The notes: a model not told the origin generated them from the letters alone. A stretch of DNA of 60,000 bases from Owenia fusiformis (GCA_903813345.2 CAIIXF020000009.1:250001-310000); one strand, 5' to 3'. Shown: positions 50,301-56,760, counted from the stretch's first letter. A program made the numbers and translations.

Positions 50301-52612
50301 AGAATTTCTTCTCTTAAGAATATGGCTTTATTTTTTAAACAACAAACTATCAACACTTGTTCTCAATAAAACAAACTAAAGCAAAATTCGATAAGGTTTC
50401 AAAATTTAATTCTGCCAGGTTGAATGTTTGGCATGTCAATAATATAATTTGGAGGAAATACGAGGCCCGATCAGAAAGTAAGTAACCAACTGCTCTCATT
50501 TTTTCATACTCTATTCAATCACATTGAAATTTTCACAGATGATGTAGAAAATATTAATCTATTAAACAAAACCAAAGAAAATTGGTAAACGTCAATTCCA
50601 TTGTTATGGTGGTTGCTATGACCATTGTTCTGGGTAGGTGGGGCACCCTTTTCTAAGCGGCTCTTGGAGATAATTTGTAGAGTTTTTCAAATGCCGTTTA
50701 TCTCCAAATATATCACACTCGCATGTCAGACTATCATGTTAACTCATAGTCCTTCAAAATAATTGCCACCAAAATCGATACATTTACGGCAACGTCTCAC
50801 TCTGTCCTTAAAGACGTGCAATAGGTCACCATTCAATGACTGCAAACTGCCATTGAAAGCTTTAACGATGGCTTCATTGCTGTCAAAACGGATTCCTCGT
50901 AACGACATCTTTGCATTTGGGAAGAGGTAGTAGTCGCTTGGGGCCAGGTCTGGGGAATAGGGAGCCTGGGGTAGTCGTGTGGCCATGGGGAAGGCCTCAT
51001 CTACTGCATCTTGGGTAATATGGGCTCTATGGGGTGGGGCATTGTCGTCGTGCCAGTAAAATCTTCCTTCAACCAAATTTGGACGTTTCCGTAACATGGC
51101 TTTCTTAAGATTTCGCCTCAGGACCTGAATGAAGATATAAAGTACACTAAGATCACTTTGTTTGGTGAATGGAGTTTATAATGATGTAATGAATATGTTG
51201 ATGTTTACATCTTTATCATTTTGATTACATTTGTATAATACTAACCTTGGAATAGTAAACAGCATTCACAGTTCTACCATCAGGGACAGCGTGATTAAGA
51301 ATCACACCCTTCGCATCAAAGAATGAAATGAACATTTTCTTTGTCCCGGATTTTTCAACCCTTGCCTTAATGGGTCGCCCCCCTAGTCCCTCACCACAGT
51401 ACTGGCTGGATTGAGACTTGAGTTCAGGATCATATTGATGGACAAGAACTTCATCTGCTGTAACAATTTTCTCGAGGAAAGCATCTCCTTCCTTTTCAGC
51501 CTGATCAACAAAGTCCACTGACATTTGCAGCCTTGTGTTCTTCTGATCTTGCGTTAACAATTTTGGCACCCATTTAGCAGCTTTGCGCTTGTAGCATAAG
51601 TCTGTCACTATGACCTTTTCTACAGTTCCATATGATTCACCCAACTTGTCTGCCAGCATCCTAATGGTGATTCTTCTATCCTCCTGAATTAGAGTGTCAA
51701 CTTGCTTTATTAGATTTTGAGTCCGCAGCAATGGTCGTCCTGATCTAGGCGCATCGTCGCAGCTTTCAAGTCCTTTTGAAAAACGATCATGCCACTCATA
51801 AATGGCCATCCGGGACATAGTATCCTTTCCATAAGCTTCATTAAGCTTTTTCAATGTTTCTTGCCGAGTATGCCCCAGCTTGACACAAAATTGGATACAT
51901 GTCCTTTGCTTTACCTTTTCATCCAATTTCATGTTAATGTTCACCCTTGTGTGACTGGATTGAAACTGTGACTGAACCGTGACCATCATTATGACATAAC
52001 ATACCTTGATTTCTTTGTGTTGATGACTCATAAATGAGACAATGGAACATAGTTACCATGGTGATAATACAGAAAACAAATTATGTAGTTTTGCATGAAA
52101 ATGTGAGGGCATTTAGAGGTATATAGCATGTATACAGCATGTAGAAAAATTCTACAAATAATCTTCAAAAGCTGCTTATAAAAGGGTGCCCCACCTACCC
52201 AAAACAATGATCAATGAGAATGAAAAAATGAGAGCAGTTGGTTACTTACTTTCTGATCGGGCCTCGTAGATTCATTAACATGATTAAAGACTGCATCTAT
52301 AAACTTGACAGCCAATGCACATGTTTGAGAAATACATTTTCTATATTGGAATATAAAATATATTTAAATTTTTGGACTACCCTTCATGTATGTATGATGG
52401 AAAGGATTGATAAATATTTCCCAATAAACAATATCATACAATATTATTGTATCTGCAATAAGCATAAACATCTTATGAAGGTTTTGAGGAGATATATTTT
52501 ATTATTCTTCATTTTTAATAAAACTTACACAACCAACAGACCTTTCAAATAATGATCCAGTAATAAACCTTTGTTTTTTTAAATTTAGGGAGAACCTGTT
52601 ACAGAGATATAA
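14106..52612 (+). CDS. RING finger - coiled coil - GlnD/DUF294-like nucleotidyltransferase - TPR-like protein
   Basis: Eighteen exons: 14106-14342, 14836-14910, 15417-15557, 17712-17885, 19245-19317, 19858-19994, 22831-23058, 26646-26822, 32083-32271, 32504-32668, 38712-41684, 42823-42885, 44911-45015, 47833-47916, 48174-48248, 49755-49805, 49974-50138, 52589-52612. All junctions are GT-AG and phase 0 except exon 5/6 (phase 1). The chain is 1,711 codons including one in-frame TGA at codon 1131 (40506-40508). Order: RING (residues 21-64), acidic linker, charged coiled coils, nucleotidyltransferase core (G867, S868, D879, E881), charged linker, TPR-like helices, coiled coil. The ATG has G at -3 and +4. 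AATAAA at 52754-52759 may be the poly(A) signal. The family names are from known motifs; that all exons form one transcript is inferred from phase and splice sites. Function unknown. Alternative: two genes split in the 6-kb intron before 38712, but exon 11 has no start of its own. Confidence 0.72.
14836..17885 (+). CDS. Exons 2-4: acidic linker with a duplicated exon
   Basis: Exons 14836-14910, 15417-15557 and 17712-17885, all phase 0. Exon 3 (47 residues) and exon 4 (58 residues) are paralogous. Both start V-S-[IV], carry K-E-Q then acidic residues, C-[IDP]-PLS, a YSGS[DE] motif and end with LSKNE or SSKSE before the donor. The composition (S, D, E rich) suggests a disordered region. No known domain recognised. 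Confidence 0.75.
15690..16012. repeat. Two small hairpin repeats in intron 3
   Basis: TGTATTACATACCT near 15692 pairs with AGGTATGTAATACA near 15896-15909. Next to it, ATTGAATATATGCCT (from 15926) pairs with AGGCATATATTCAAT (to about 16011) around a CCTCGCAAGCTCGGG stem. Typical MITE-like structures; no coding. Confidence 0.6.
16103..16374. repeat. Inverted repeat with long G and C tracts
   Basis: GGCGGATCTGGG at the left pairs with CCCAGATCCGCC at the right, each followed inward by a homopolymer (G about 12, C about 14). The middle is made of GGCC and AAAA/TTTT palindromes. Homopolymers make the assembly here less certain. Confidence 0.65.
17988..18476. repeat. Foldback MITE in intron 4
   Basis: Arms of about 90 bp: GGGATTATGCAATTTACC at the left against GGGATTGTACAATAACC at the right (reverse complement), both including ACCATG(T/C)AGGGTCTGA. 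It explains apparent short open frames on both strands here. Confidence 0.7.
18546..19010. repeat. CG-rich foldback MITE in intron 4
   Basis: Arms of about 190 bp pair closely, sharing AACTACGTTCCTTGCACTCG, AAAATCTTTAACCGCGCACC and CGAACA-ATTTCTCCACTC. It has many more CpG than its surroundings. A 162-codon open frame runs through it but is a by-product of the palindrome. Confidence 0.8.
19245..19994 (+). CDS. Exons 5-6: acidic linker, only non-phase-0 junction
   Basis: Exon 5 is 19245-19317 (73 nt) and exon 6 is 19858-19994 (137 nt). The split codon G|AT gives Asp, and the joined frame runs TEIREDHTEDMTHVEANVLK without a stop. It ends at CTAGAT|GTAAGT. Acidic, no recognised domain. It precedes the first coiled-coil exon. 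Confidence 0.7.
20012..20095 (+). ncRNA. tRNA-like sequence, possible SINE head
   Basis: TAGCTCGGTTGTAGAGC resembles a Pol III A box and GATTCGATCCCCGG a B box, about 45 bp apart. I cannot fold a proper acceptor stem. A tRNA-derived SINE or a tRNA pseudogene is more likely than a working tRNA. A second, weaker B-box-like phrase (GTGGGTTTAATTCC) lies near 20250. Confidence 0.45.
21417..22172. mobile_element. CCCACCGAAC-ended element with 145-bp internal repeats
   Basis: TCCCACCGAAC at the left and GTTCGGTGGGA at the right are inverted ends. After a GTCC-rich stretch come four full and one partial copy of a repeat of about 145 bp. Each carries 'AACTCAAATACCAGTGGATG', 'TCAAATTTTATATGCTGATG', a GCTCGAGAAG phrase and 'TTCAAAATGGCCGCCAT'. 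Non-coding. Probably a non-autonomous element; superfamily not clear. Confidence 0.7.
22831..23058 (+). CDS. Exon 7: charged coiled coil, cassette A part 1
   Basis: Seventy-six residues beginning V-S-S-N-I-V and continuing in a run of E, K and R (KEERRREKENKRREEEDKIR) typical of a single long charged helix or coiled coil. Donor AAA|GTAAGT at 23058/23059; a weaker GAG|GTACAA lies 18 bp upstream. It resembles exon 9. Confidence 0.78.
23199..24560 (-). pseudogene. Unclassified decayed coding sequence, perhaps a retroelement ORF1
   Basis: The minus strand has two open stretches, 23883-24179 and 23199-23507, separated by stops. The first ends in a helical, coiled-coil-like run (MIEGRVADIEEHMSNMGSQV). 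The second begins MTTDLEKQMFWKYEVNEYLY. The frame upstream of 24179 is open in pieces. A coiled coil followed by a compact domain is the layout of some non-LTR retrotransposon ORF1 proteins, but I see no RRM, zinc knuckle or reverse transcriptase, so this is a guess. Confidence 0.3.
24791..25155. repeat. Foldback MITE in intron 7
   Basis: Arms of about 140 bp (24791-24935 and 25015-25155) pair, including CTTATTTCGCTCGTTGTAGG against the CTTATTTCACACGTTGTTGG form, and CGATTTAATTCCTAACT against CGATTTAATCCCTAACT. The loop is about 80 bp. No coding. Confidence 0.75.
25320..25930. repeat. Seven-copy tandem repeat of about 90 bp
   Basis: Each unit begins AACTTCGATGATATGAAATC and ATCAAAGTCA with variants, then a pyrimidine-rich half (TCTGCTGTCTCC...). 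Units start near 25320, 25410, 25501, 25580, 25670, 25757 and 25851. The conserved part has a small TGAT...ATCA palindrome; the CT-rich half varies more. Confidence 0.75.
26646..26822 (+). CDS. Exon 8: charged helix, cassette A part 2
   Basis: Fifty-nine residues after acceptor TTTTATAG. It begins R-S-W-G-F-S-W and a C-C pair, then NERRKEEDNRRKNEDEWRD and a final YDD before donor GTATGT. It resembles exon 10 along its full length. Confidence 0.7.
27712..28043. repeat. 332-bp sequence with 20-bp perfect inverted ends
   Basis: TTTTGTATCCTCCAACACAT at 27712-27731 is repeated exactly in reverse complement at 28024-28043. The interior is AT-rich and non-coding. Likely a short non-autonomous element. 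Confidence 0.6.
28833..31385. mobile_element. 2.55-kb unclassified element with GCATGGA repeat arrays
   Basis: The ends CCCTTAGCAAAA and its complement are inverted; the next bases (CGCATG) also pair. Just inside the left end, 28849-29215 holds dozens of CCATGCAAAGT units. Just inside the right end, 30818-31378 holds the same motif in reverse (GCATGGACTTT, GCATGGATTTGAAT), with higher-order copies of about 190 bp. Between them lie a short uncertain frame (29448-29813) and a TGTAAA repeat (30312-30632). No transposase found. Repeated subterminal motifs would suit transposase binding; that is inference. Confidence 0.65.
30312..30632. repeat. AGTGTAAACT short tandem repeats with 175-bp higher-order copy
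   Basis: Units of about 10-13 bp (AGTGTAAACT and variants) fill the stretch. The phrase TAAATTAGCTCATTTGCAT followed by (A/G)TGAAATTGGT occurs twice, about 175 bp apart, showing a longer duplicated unit. Confidence 0.7.
32083..32271 (+). CDS. Exon 9: charged coiled coil, cassette B part 1
   Basis: Sixty-three residues after acceptor TTGCAG. It begins V-L-S-N-I-V, like V-S-S-N-I-V in exon 7, and continues with LMSKLKAQV, DERRKEERLLEEEEEKIRDE and TGIQ. Ends at CATTCAG|GTTATA, phase 0. Confidence 0.75.
32504..32668 (+). CDS. Exon 10: charged helix, cassette B part 2
   Basis: Fifty-five residues, phase 0, from acceptor AACAG to donor GAT|GTGAGT. The chosen frame starts G-S-W-R-R-S-C, compare R-S-W-G-F-S-W in exon 8. 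It continues KDLERRSKENRIRKEEHLNR and REEEERKATYTD. A different frame of the same DNA is open upstream but stops at 32610, within this exon. The splice phase and the exon 8 match decide for this one. Confidence 0.7.
32837..32960. repeat. Solo TACAGGGTGGTCCC terminus
   Basis: TACAGGGTGGTCCCAAAATT looks like the left end of a TA-target Tc1/mariner-like element. I find no matching right end nearby, so it is probably a truncated remnant. Confidence 0.35.
33608..33972. mobile_element. 365-bp MITE, GTATCTCATACTT ends
   Basis: GTATCTCATACTTAAGTGGG at the left pairs with the CCCACTCAAGTATGAGATAC form at the right; AGGGTAGATAT continues the pairing. The centre has CCCGCTC/GAGCGGG hairpins. The paralogous site at about 35250 lacks it. 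Confidence 0.8.
33977..34116. mobile_element. 140-bp hairpin MITE, GTTATGTAC ends
   Basis: GTTATGTAC at the left pairs with GTACATAAC at the right; GGTTTTGGATATAGGGTATA pairs with its complement, and CCCTTGG/CCAAGGG type blocks form the tip. A half-copy with the same phrases lies at about 4768-4860. Confidence 0.75.
34388..35121. mobile_element. GGTATCGAT-ended element, copy 2
   Basis: Inverted ends GGATTGGTATCGATATGGAG and its diverged complement. The body matches 7564-8962 without the foldback of that copy. It splits a 410-bp repeat unit whose paralogue at about 33485 is uninterrupted. Confidence 0.75.
36130..37140 (-). pseudogene. Decayed Tc1-like transposase
   Basis: The minus strand shows, across several frames, pieces in transposase order. 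An early piece is LTEQQKEDRIWFINFLLDWD, running on into DEEDFLQVML. Later comes YPSNSPVCNPAKNLGSIVMD, which fits the N-S-P-D-x-N-P-x-E-x-L-G motif around the third catalytic residue. ETKTDIFQNLLLSSPSQL follows near the C-terminus. Stops and frameshifts are frequent. No terminal repeats found. Confidence 0.5.
37986..38602. repeat. Degenerate TACAGGGTA-ended inverted repeat
   Basis: The block at 38015-38110 (CAATCATGTTATTTATCATT, AAGATTGCAAAGTTTAA) pairs with 38455-38560 in reverse. The left end is TACAGGGTATTTCTTATAG; the right end is too diverged to place exactly. It ends about 110 bp before exon 11 of the RING gene. Confidence 0.5.
38712..41684 (+). CDS. Exon 11: coiled coil, nucleotidyltransferase core, linker and TPR-like helices
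   Basis: A 2,973-nt exon. Its first part (about 38712-39200) has several related charged repeats of about 27-35 residues (NKKRLEQLFKWEEE, then NRTDLNREEE, then NRKELSEED; each ends near N-K-Q-x-[EK]-D). A helical stretch follows. The core is FAFIAFGSLSRKETTPYSDV then EFAVV: the Pol-beta-superfamily GS...D-x-E signature as in GlnD/DUF294 proteins. G867, S868, D879, E881 are present, with D924 as possible third carboxylate. The helical C-terminal part includes KKELYRLPS and ends at LSTSAEI before the TGA at 40506-40508. After it the frame stays open for 392 codons: LRCYAQNNGQ, a K/E/G-rich repetitive linker, then LGNVLLQRGGVKEAIEVLEK, a clear TPR. Donor AAG|GTGAGT. Confidence 0.85.
40506..40508 (+). 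other. In-frame TGA inside the nucleotidyltransferase reading frame
   Basis: The codons are ATT TGA TTG CGA. In relatives of this family as I know them, the region reads as a small-x-E-[IL]-R-L-R motif, so the TGA sits where Arg is expected. CGA to TGA (CpG decay) or AGA to TGA would each be one change. No second stop occurs up to the donor at 41684 and the following exons look intact. The next base is T, not the CUA context known to favour readthrough. Confidence 0.85.
41732..42671. mobile_element. 940-bp TA-flanked Tc1/mariner relic with long TIRs
   Basis: TA on both sides (41730-41731, 42672-42673). The TIRs of about 170 bp start CAGGGTGTCCAAAAAAGGAC and CAGGGTGTCCAAAAAGACAG. In the plus strand, around 42270-42400, a broken frame reads RTQTIWAAHSPDLNPPNFYL, stop, GFLKANVYTDRPLTIL. 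This is the transposase region with the third catalytic Asp, with N replacing the D usually found in this position of the motif. It begins 47 bp after exon 11 ends. Confidence 0.8.
42823..50138 (+). CDS. Exons 12-17: C-terminal coiled coil
   Basis: Small phase-0 exons: 42823-42885, 44911-45015, 47833-47916, 48174-48248, 49755-49805, 49974-50138. All are rich in E, K and Q with heptad-like spacing (IENLENQLKDSEEK; VEEQAAEIKKLQEAKQK). Exons 13, 14 and 15 are copies of one another: SKKDLAELQMEREEDLRK, EKSLADLQMKRDEDLRK, EKDLIELQLRSEKK. Exon 17 could also end earlier (GAG|GTAATT), again at phase 0. They can be translated only if the TGA at 40506 is bypassed or absent in other alleles. Confidence 0.7.
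43541..43762. repeat. 222-bp hairpin MITE in intron 12
   Basis: AGCTGCTTTATAATATATTC... pairs with the end at 43740-43762; CCCACAAAGCTTGAGCTAA pairs with TTAGCTCAAGCTTTGTGGG. The tip is a GTATTCACC/GGTGAATAC stem. Confidence 0.75.
45016..47832. other. Intron 13 with unclassified repeats
   Basis: Two things are visible. A direct repeat of about 55 bp (ATTGTATTGAAGCAA..TCTGCTT) occurs at 46073-46120 and 47161-47208. An inverted repeat (46465-46563 against 46846-46943) shares CGTCCAGCATGTTT, CTCAAACTGCTT and AGCTTGACCTTGAG. TATATAAGCACAGTGCAGG at about 46174 resembles an LTR promoter but no LTR pair could be established. Confidence 0.4.
48337..49413 (+). mobile_element. 1.08-kb TA-flanked mariner relic
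   Basis: TA flanks at 48335-48336 and 49414-49415. The TIRs of about 190 bp pair, including TTTACACAGAT, CATCATTC(A/G)ATTATCTATCA and GATATATC. Plus-strand pieces from 48749 read MDNEPAHRSQNVQN, then FCPDLPTCYLF, then GRRFIDIDEIKQ, and near 49010-49060 ALTGTYVEG. These correspond to the H-D-N-A-P-A-H, S-P-D-L-A-P-x-D and Y-F-E-G motifs of mariner. Key Asp residues are altered and stops intervene, so it is inactive. Confidence 0.75.
50461..52266 (-). mobile_element. Apparently complete mariner transposon
   Basis: The first and last 47 bp (50461-50507, 52220-52266) are identical in reverse complement, starting CGAGGCCCGATCAGAAAGTA. TA lies on both sides (50459-50460, 52267-52268). It encodes a transposase on the minus strand. 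It sits in intron 17 of the RING gene, antisense to it. Identical ends and a near-intact frame suggest a recent insertion. A subterminal block (GGGTAGGTGGGGCACCCTTT) is inverted too, but lies about 115 bp deeper on the left side than on the right. Confidence 0.93.
50744..52031 (-). CDS. Mariner transposase with one predicted intron
   Basis: Two exons on the minus strand: 52031-51246 and 51124-50744, with a 121-bp intron (51245-51125; AAG|GTTAGT, TTCATTCAG|GTC). Splicing gives 388 residues from the first Met, or about 355 from a later Met that better fits the family (mariners are about 345). The N-terminal part is a double helix-turn-helix (RQETLKKLNEAYGKD, MAIYEWHDRFSKG, RSGRP). Catalytic motifs: T-A-D-E-V (first Asp), W-H-D-D-N-A-P-P-H (second), Y-S-P-D-L-A-P-S-D-Y (third). 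It ends GGNYFEGL. The join restores YYSK-VLRRNLKKAM, as in mariners without an intron. By my count 36 residues separate the last two Asp, not 34. Confidence 0.88.
52589..52612 (+). CDS. Exon 18: last coding exon
   Basis: After acceptor AAATTTAG the frame reads G-E-P-V-T-E-I and TAA (52610-52612). It is very short, so support is the phase-0 acceptor, the lack of any better continuation, and an AATAAA about 140 bp downstream (52754-52759). Confidence 0.5.
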   Translation, partial: GEPVTEI

Positions 52613-52963
52613 GTAGACTCATGGAGTGCAAGAAAACATGTCTACTTGGAATCACAAAATTTGACTTGTACAAAGTGAGAGACAAACATTAACAAAAACA
52701 GTCCGTAAACAGACTTGTAGGGGATCTTGCAATCTAATACACACTCATCATCAAATAAACTGAACTGTTGCAGACTTATGCTCGTAATATTTAGAAGGCT
52801 GTATCAGAGGATTGGTGCTTGCTAAGAGGATATTTCACTGGTCAGTATCAAGCAAAGCTAGCAGCTGTAACCTTTGCATCTAAGATGGTGGACAATAATT
52901 GTTGATTTGATGAAAGGTCTGTGTCCAGTAATACCTGGTGTACCGGAGGAAAATATATATATA
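52613..52963. other. 3' flank of the RING gene
   Basis: Holds the candidate poly(A) signal AATAAA at 52754-52759. No further exon recognised. A TA-target element starts at 52964. Confidence 0.5.
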
Positions 52964-54782
52964 CAGGGTAATCATTAAGAGCTGGGAATTTCAAGATTTC
53001 TCAACCATTTAAGTTGAAAGTTTCAAAAGGTGTACATTTTGTAATTCTGAATTGACAGGGTTTACGAAAAAGACCGACCCCACCGACCACCGACCGGTCG
53101 GTGTTTTCCACTGGTAGCCTCAAAACAGGGTTTGAAGAAAACGTGTAAAAGACCGACCATATCATGTAAAAGACCGAACATATTTGTAGCCTTCAAATCT
53201 TAATAATTTGATTTTGAATGTCAATCGGTGGACTAGGCAACGTTTTACCGATTTTGTACCTTGCAACGAATGGCAAGCAAACAAATTGGGCATGACCATC
53301 TCCTCTCGCTTAATTGTCCTGCCTTAGGTCCTAACCTATCATTAACCAACCTATCGTTTCTTTTTGTGAAATTTAACAATTTCGAAACAAAAATGATTTG
53401 TTATCGTCATAGCCTACTGAATACTGAACACGATATAATGTTACATGCGTTCTCTTATCGGGATTAAAAGTGACTTACCATTTCAGTACACCATTAGAAA
53501 GCTTTTTTGTCATATCAAATGTTGTTTTTACCAGTTGACATTTAACAATCAAACATAACGTTACGATGTCAACATCGACGATGTTTGTGTGATTTTGTTA
53601 TTGCGTTTCATTTGAATGAACTTAATGCAATGTTACGTGCGTTTTTTCTAATTTTTTCAAAGTGACTAACCAGGATGAAATTGGTCTTCTAACAACTGAA
53701 ACATCACTTAAAAATATGACATTACACACCACGACGATGTAACGTTTTCATTGTGATTTGAAATGATTAATTATACGTTTTTAAATCACGACCTAGTAAA
53801 GGTACTATAGTCATTGGATTCCCAGTTTTAGTTTTACTTCTAATTTTGCATTTTTTCATCTTTATGTAAAAGACAGTCAGCCGACCACCGACCACATGTA
53901 CCCAACTGTGGAGAGTGACTGGTCGGTGGTTGGCGGTCGGTGTTTTTCGTAAACCCGAATTGACAGGCAATGTTTCATATAGGCTACATATCACATCTAC
54001 AATTTATTTAATTGTAATTACAAGAAGGTAAAAGTGGTCCATTGGTCAGCAAATTTTGACTGATGTTTATCTGAAAATTTCCAGCCAAAACATATTCATC
54101 TTGCCTAGATGGTTGCTTCCAACTTCTTGTACTAGAGGCAGAACAGTACTCTCAAAGTCATTTATTCAGAAGTATTCTTCATTTCTGAGATGATCATTTC
54201 ATTTATAATTGTTTCTATTAGCCTGGACGCACATGCATTGTTGACAAACTTAGTCCATAAAGATGCGTTCCAGTCCTCCTTCTGGTATCCTTTGAAGATT
54301 TGCTCAAGCTGTTGAAATCAGTCCCTTATCAGAAGTTTATGACCTCTCATATAAAGCAGCACCCAAAATGTAGTGAAGCCCACCCAATGGTCCTTCATCA
54401 GGTGAATATTGTCTGGTTGACAGTAATATGGGGCAGAGCCAAGGACACTCTTATATAACAATACAAATGTTAATACAGAAACTAAAGTTAAAAGTATTTG
54501 AGAATATGAAGAATCACGGAAATATGTCCACCAAATAGGTGGATTTATTAACCATACTTTTGGATCAAGAAAAATTTGAACTCATTTTTATTTTACTCGA
54601 CCCGCTATGCCATTTGTCATGTTGCTATAGTGACAACAATTATCCATTGTGACATCAGATGACAATGAGACTCTTTTATCCAACCCAAAATTACATTCCC
54701 CATTTACCTTGAAAATTTCAAGTAAATTGGTTGAAAAATAATAAAATACCAGATATATTCCCAGGACTTAGTGATCACACTG
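52964..54782. mobile_element. TA-flanked Tc1/mariner-like relic, interrupted
   Basis: The left end CAGGGTAATCATTAAGAGCT and the right end CAGTGTGATCACTAAGTCCT (reverse complement) pair, followed by matching blocks around CTCAACCATTTA and TTGAAA..TTTCAA. TA on both sides. A separate 899-bp element (53058-53956) interrupts it. The minus strand of about 54150-54480 has a broken frame that may be transposase, but I cannot assign motifs. Confidence 0.6.
53058..53956. mobile_element. 899-bp element with 9-bp target duplication
   Basis: Ends GGGTTTACGAAAAA and its complement, followed by GACC/CACC-rich blocks; the TIR is about 40 bp and imperfect. GAATTGACA is present on both sides (53049-53057, 53957-53965). 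A 9-bp duplication fits MULE-type elements; an 8-bp hAT duplication with one chance base is possible. The ends are strongly ACCGACC-rich, the middle AT-rich. No transposase. Confidence 0.75.
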
Positions 54783-55477
54783 TACATGTATATTAAAATC
54801 ATAAATAAAAATGTTATGGTCACACCCTGTATACTGAAAGAACCTATTTTAATGGCATATGTTTTGGATGGTTTTTCAACCAAAAATGATACATTGAAAC
54901 ATAAAAGTGTGCTACGTTTGATATGCCGTCACCAGAGTAAAATATGGATTTAATATCCTATTGTATGAAATTAAGGAAATGCTGTCTGACTATACTGACT
55001 TGATATCGTCCTGTAGTGTACTGCACATCTTCATTATCTATCATCGTATAAAATTATTGAACATAACATAATAAATAAAAATAAAATAGTACCATGGGTA
55101 CTGCGGTCATTTTGAATCTTTGCCACATATTTTCCCAAAACATGTAGACATTGTTTATAAGCTAAAAATAAAATTACCTGTGCAATTTCAAGCAAATTAA
55201 TGGAATACAGATGCTGAAAATTATATTTTTATGCAACAAAAGTGGCGGCCATTTTGAATCTTTGTGACTTTCGAAACTTGTAGACCTTATTGATAACCTA
55301 TAAATTAATGTATCTGTACAATTTAAGAAAATTGGTGGAAAACTTGTGGACTTCTAATCAAAAAGAGCTGAAAACCTGATTTTCTGGAGCAATTGACAAC
55401 CTAATATACACACATTTTAAAAGTGAAACCATTCCAATTGTCATGGAGAAATGTGTTTTTAGACATCCGTTAAATAA

Positions 55478-56227
55478 ATAGATGTAATACCAACCATATA
55501 TTGTAATGGAAAATGTGTATTAAAACATCCCTAAAATTAATGCATATAATACCAACCATATAGTGTAATGGAAATGGTAATTAAAATAAATCTTAAAATA
55601 AATGCATGAAATACCAACTATATATTGTAATGGAAAATGTGTATTAGAACATCCCATAAAAGTAATGCATGAAATACCAACCATATATTGTAATGGAAAA
55701 TGTGTGTTACAACATCTGTAAAATTAATGCATGTAATACCAACCATATATTGTAATGGAAAATGTGTATTACAACATCCCATAAAAGTAATGCATGAAAT
55801 ACCAACCATATATTGTAATGGAAAATGTGTGTTACAACATCTGTAAAATTAATGCATGTAATACCAACCATATATTGTAATGGAAAATGTGTATTACAAC
55901 ATCCCTAATATTAATGCATGTAATACAAATTGTATATTGTAATGGAAAATGTGTATTAAAACATCCCTAATATTAATGCATGTAATACCAACCATATATT
56001 GTAATGGAAAATGTGTATTACAACATCCCTAATATTAATGCATGTAATACAAATTGTATATTGTAATGGAAAATGTGTATTATAACATCCCTAAAATTAA
56101 TGCATGTAATACCAACATATATTGTAATGGAAATGTGTATTTCAACATCCCTAAAATTAATACATGTAATACCAACCATATATTGTAATGGAAATGTGTA
56201 TTACATCATTCTTAAAATTAATGCATG
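55478..56227. repeat. 62-bp satellite, block 1
   Basis: About twelve tandem units. The consensus phrases are AATACCAACCATATATTGTA, ATGGAAAATGTGTATTACAA, CATCCCTAAAATTAATGCAT, then GT. Units differ by a few substitutions and 1-bp indels. Short open frames on the minus strand follow from the repeat and are not genes. Confidence 0.92.
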
Positions 56228-56229
56228 TA

Positions 56230-56760
56230 CAGAGAGGGCCAAAAAAGTAACCCAAACAATTGTATGTTAATAACTCCGTCATTCAGCATATGTTTAAAAT
56301 CATATTTTGCACCTTGATCACTGTTCTTTATCTTTACTGTCATTGGTCTATCGCTATTAGTCACTATTTCATGGTAATATGCAAAACATGCCCAAAATGC
56401 TGAAATGTGCCTCACTGACTTGATATAAATCCCATCAGATTTTAATCTGTGGGCCTACTAGTATTTACACTAACAGCCCTTGGAACATTGAAACGAGAGA
56501 TTAGAAGAAAGATGAGAGCCATAACATAAGATGTTTATGCTCGTATTGTGAACAGCTGTACCAATACATTCAAGTTGCGCATATTTTATGCATGTCTCGT
56601 TAAATGGCCAAAAAATCGTGAACATTAGCGATAGACCAGAAACTTGGGAGGATGACAATATGTAAGATAAGGCCCAATTGTGCAAATATGACACTTAACC
56701 CATGTAGGATGACTTGAGTTATTGAGATTTGTTTGGGTTACCTTTCTTTGGCTCACCCTA
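56230..56760. mobile_element. 531-bp TA-target element inserted in the satellite
   Basis: The left end CAGAGAGGGCCAAAAAAGTA and the right end TAGGGTGAGCCAAAGAAAGG (reverse complement) both lead into GTAACCCAAACAA. TA flanks come from the satellite phrase ATGTAATACC. Arms of about 150 bp pair weakly. Non-coding. Confidence 0.75.

Noticed and set aside
51789-51971. Plus-strand open frame in the mariner
   Set aside because: Antisense shadow of the transposase exon.
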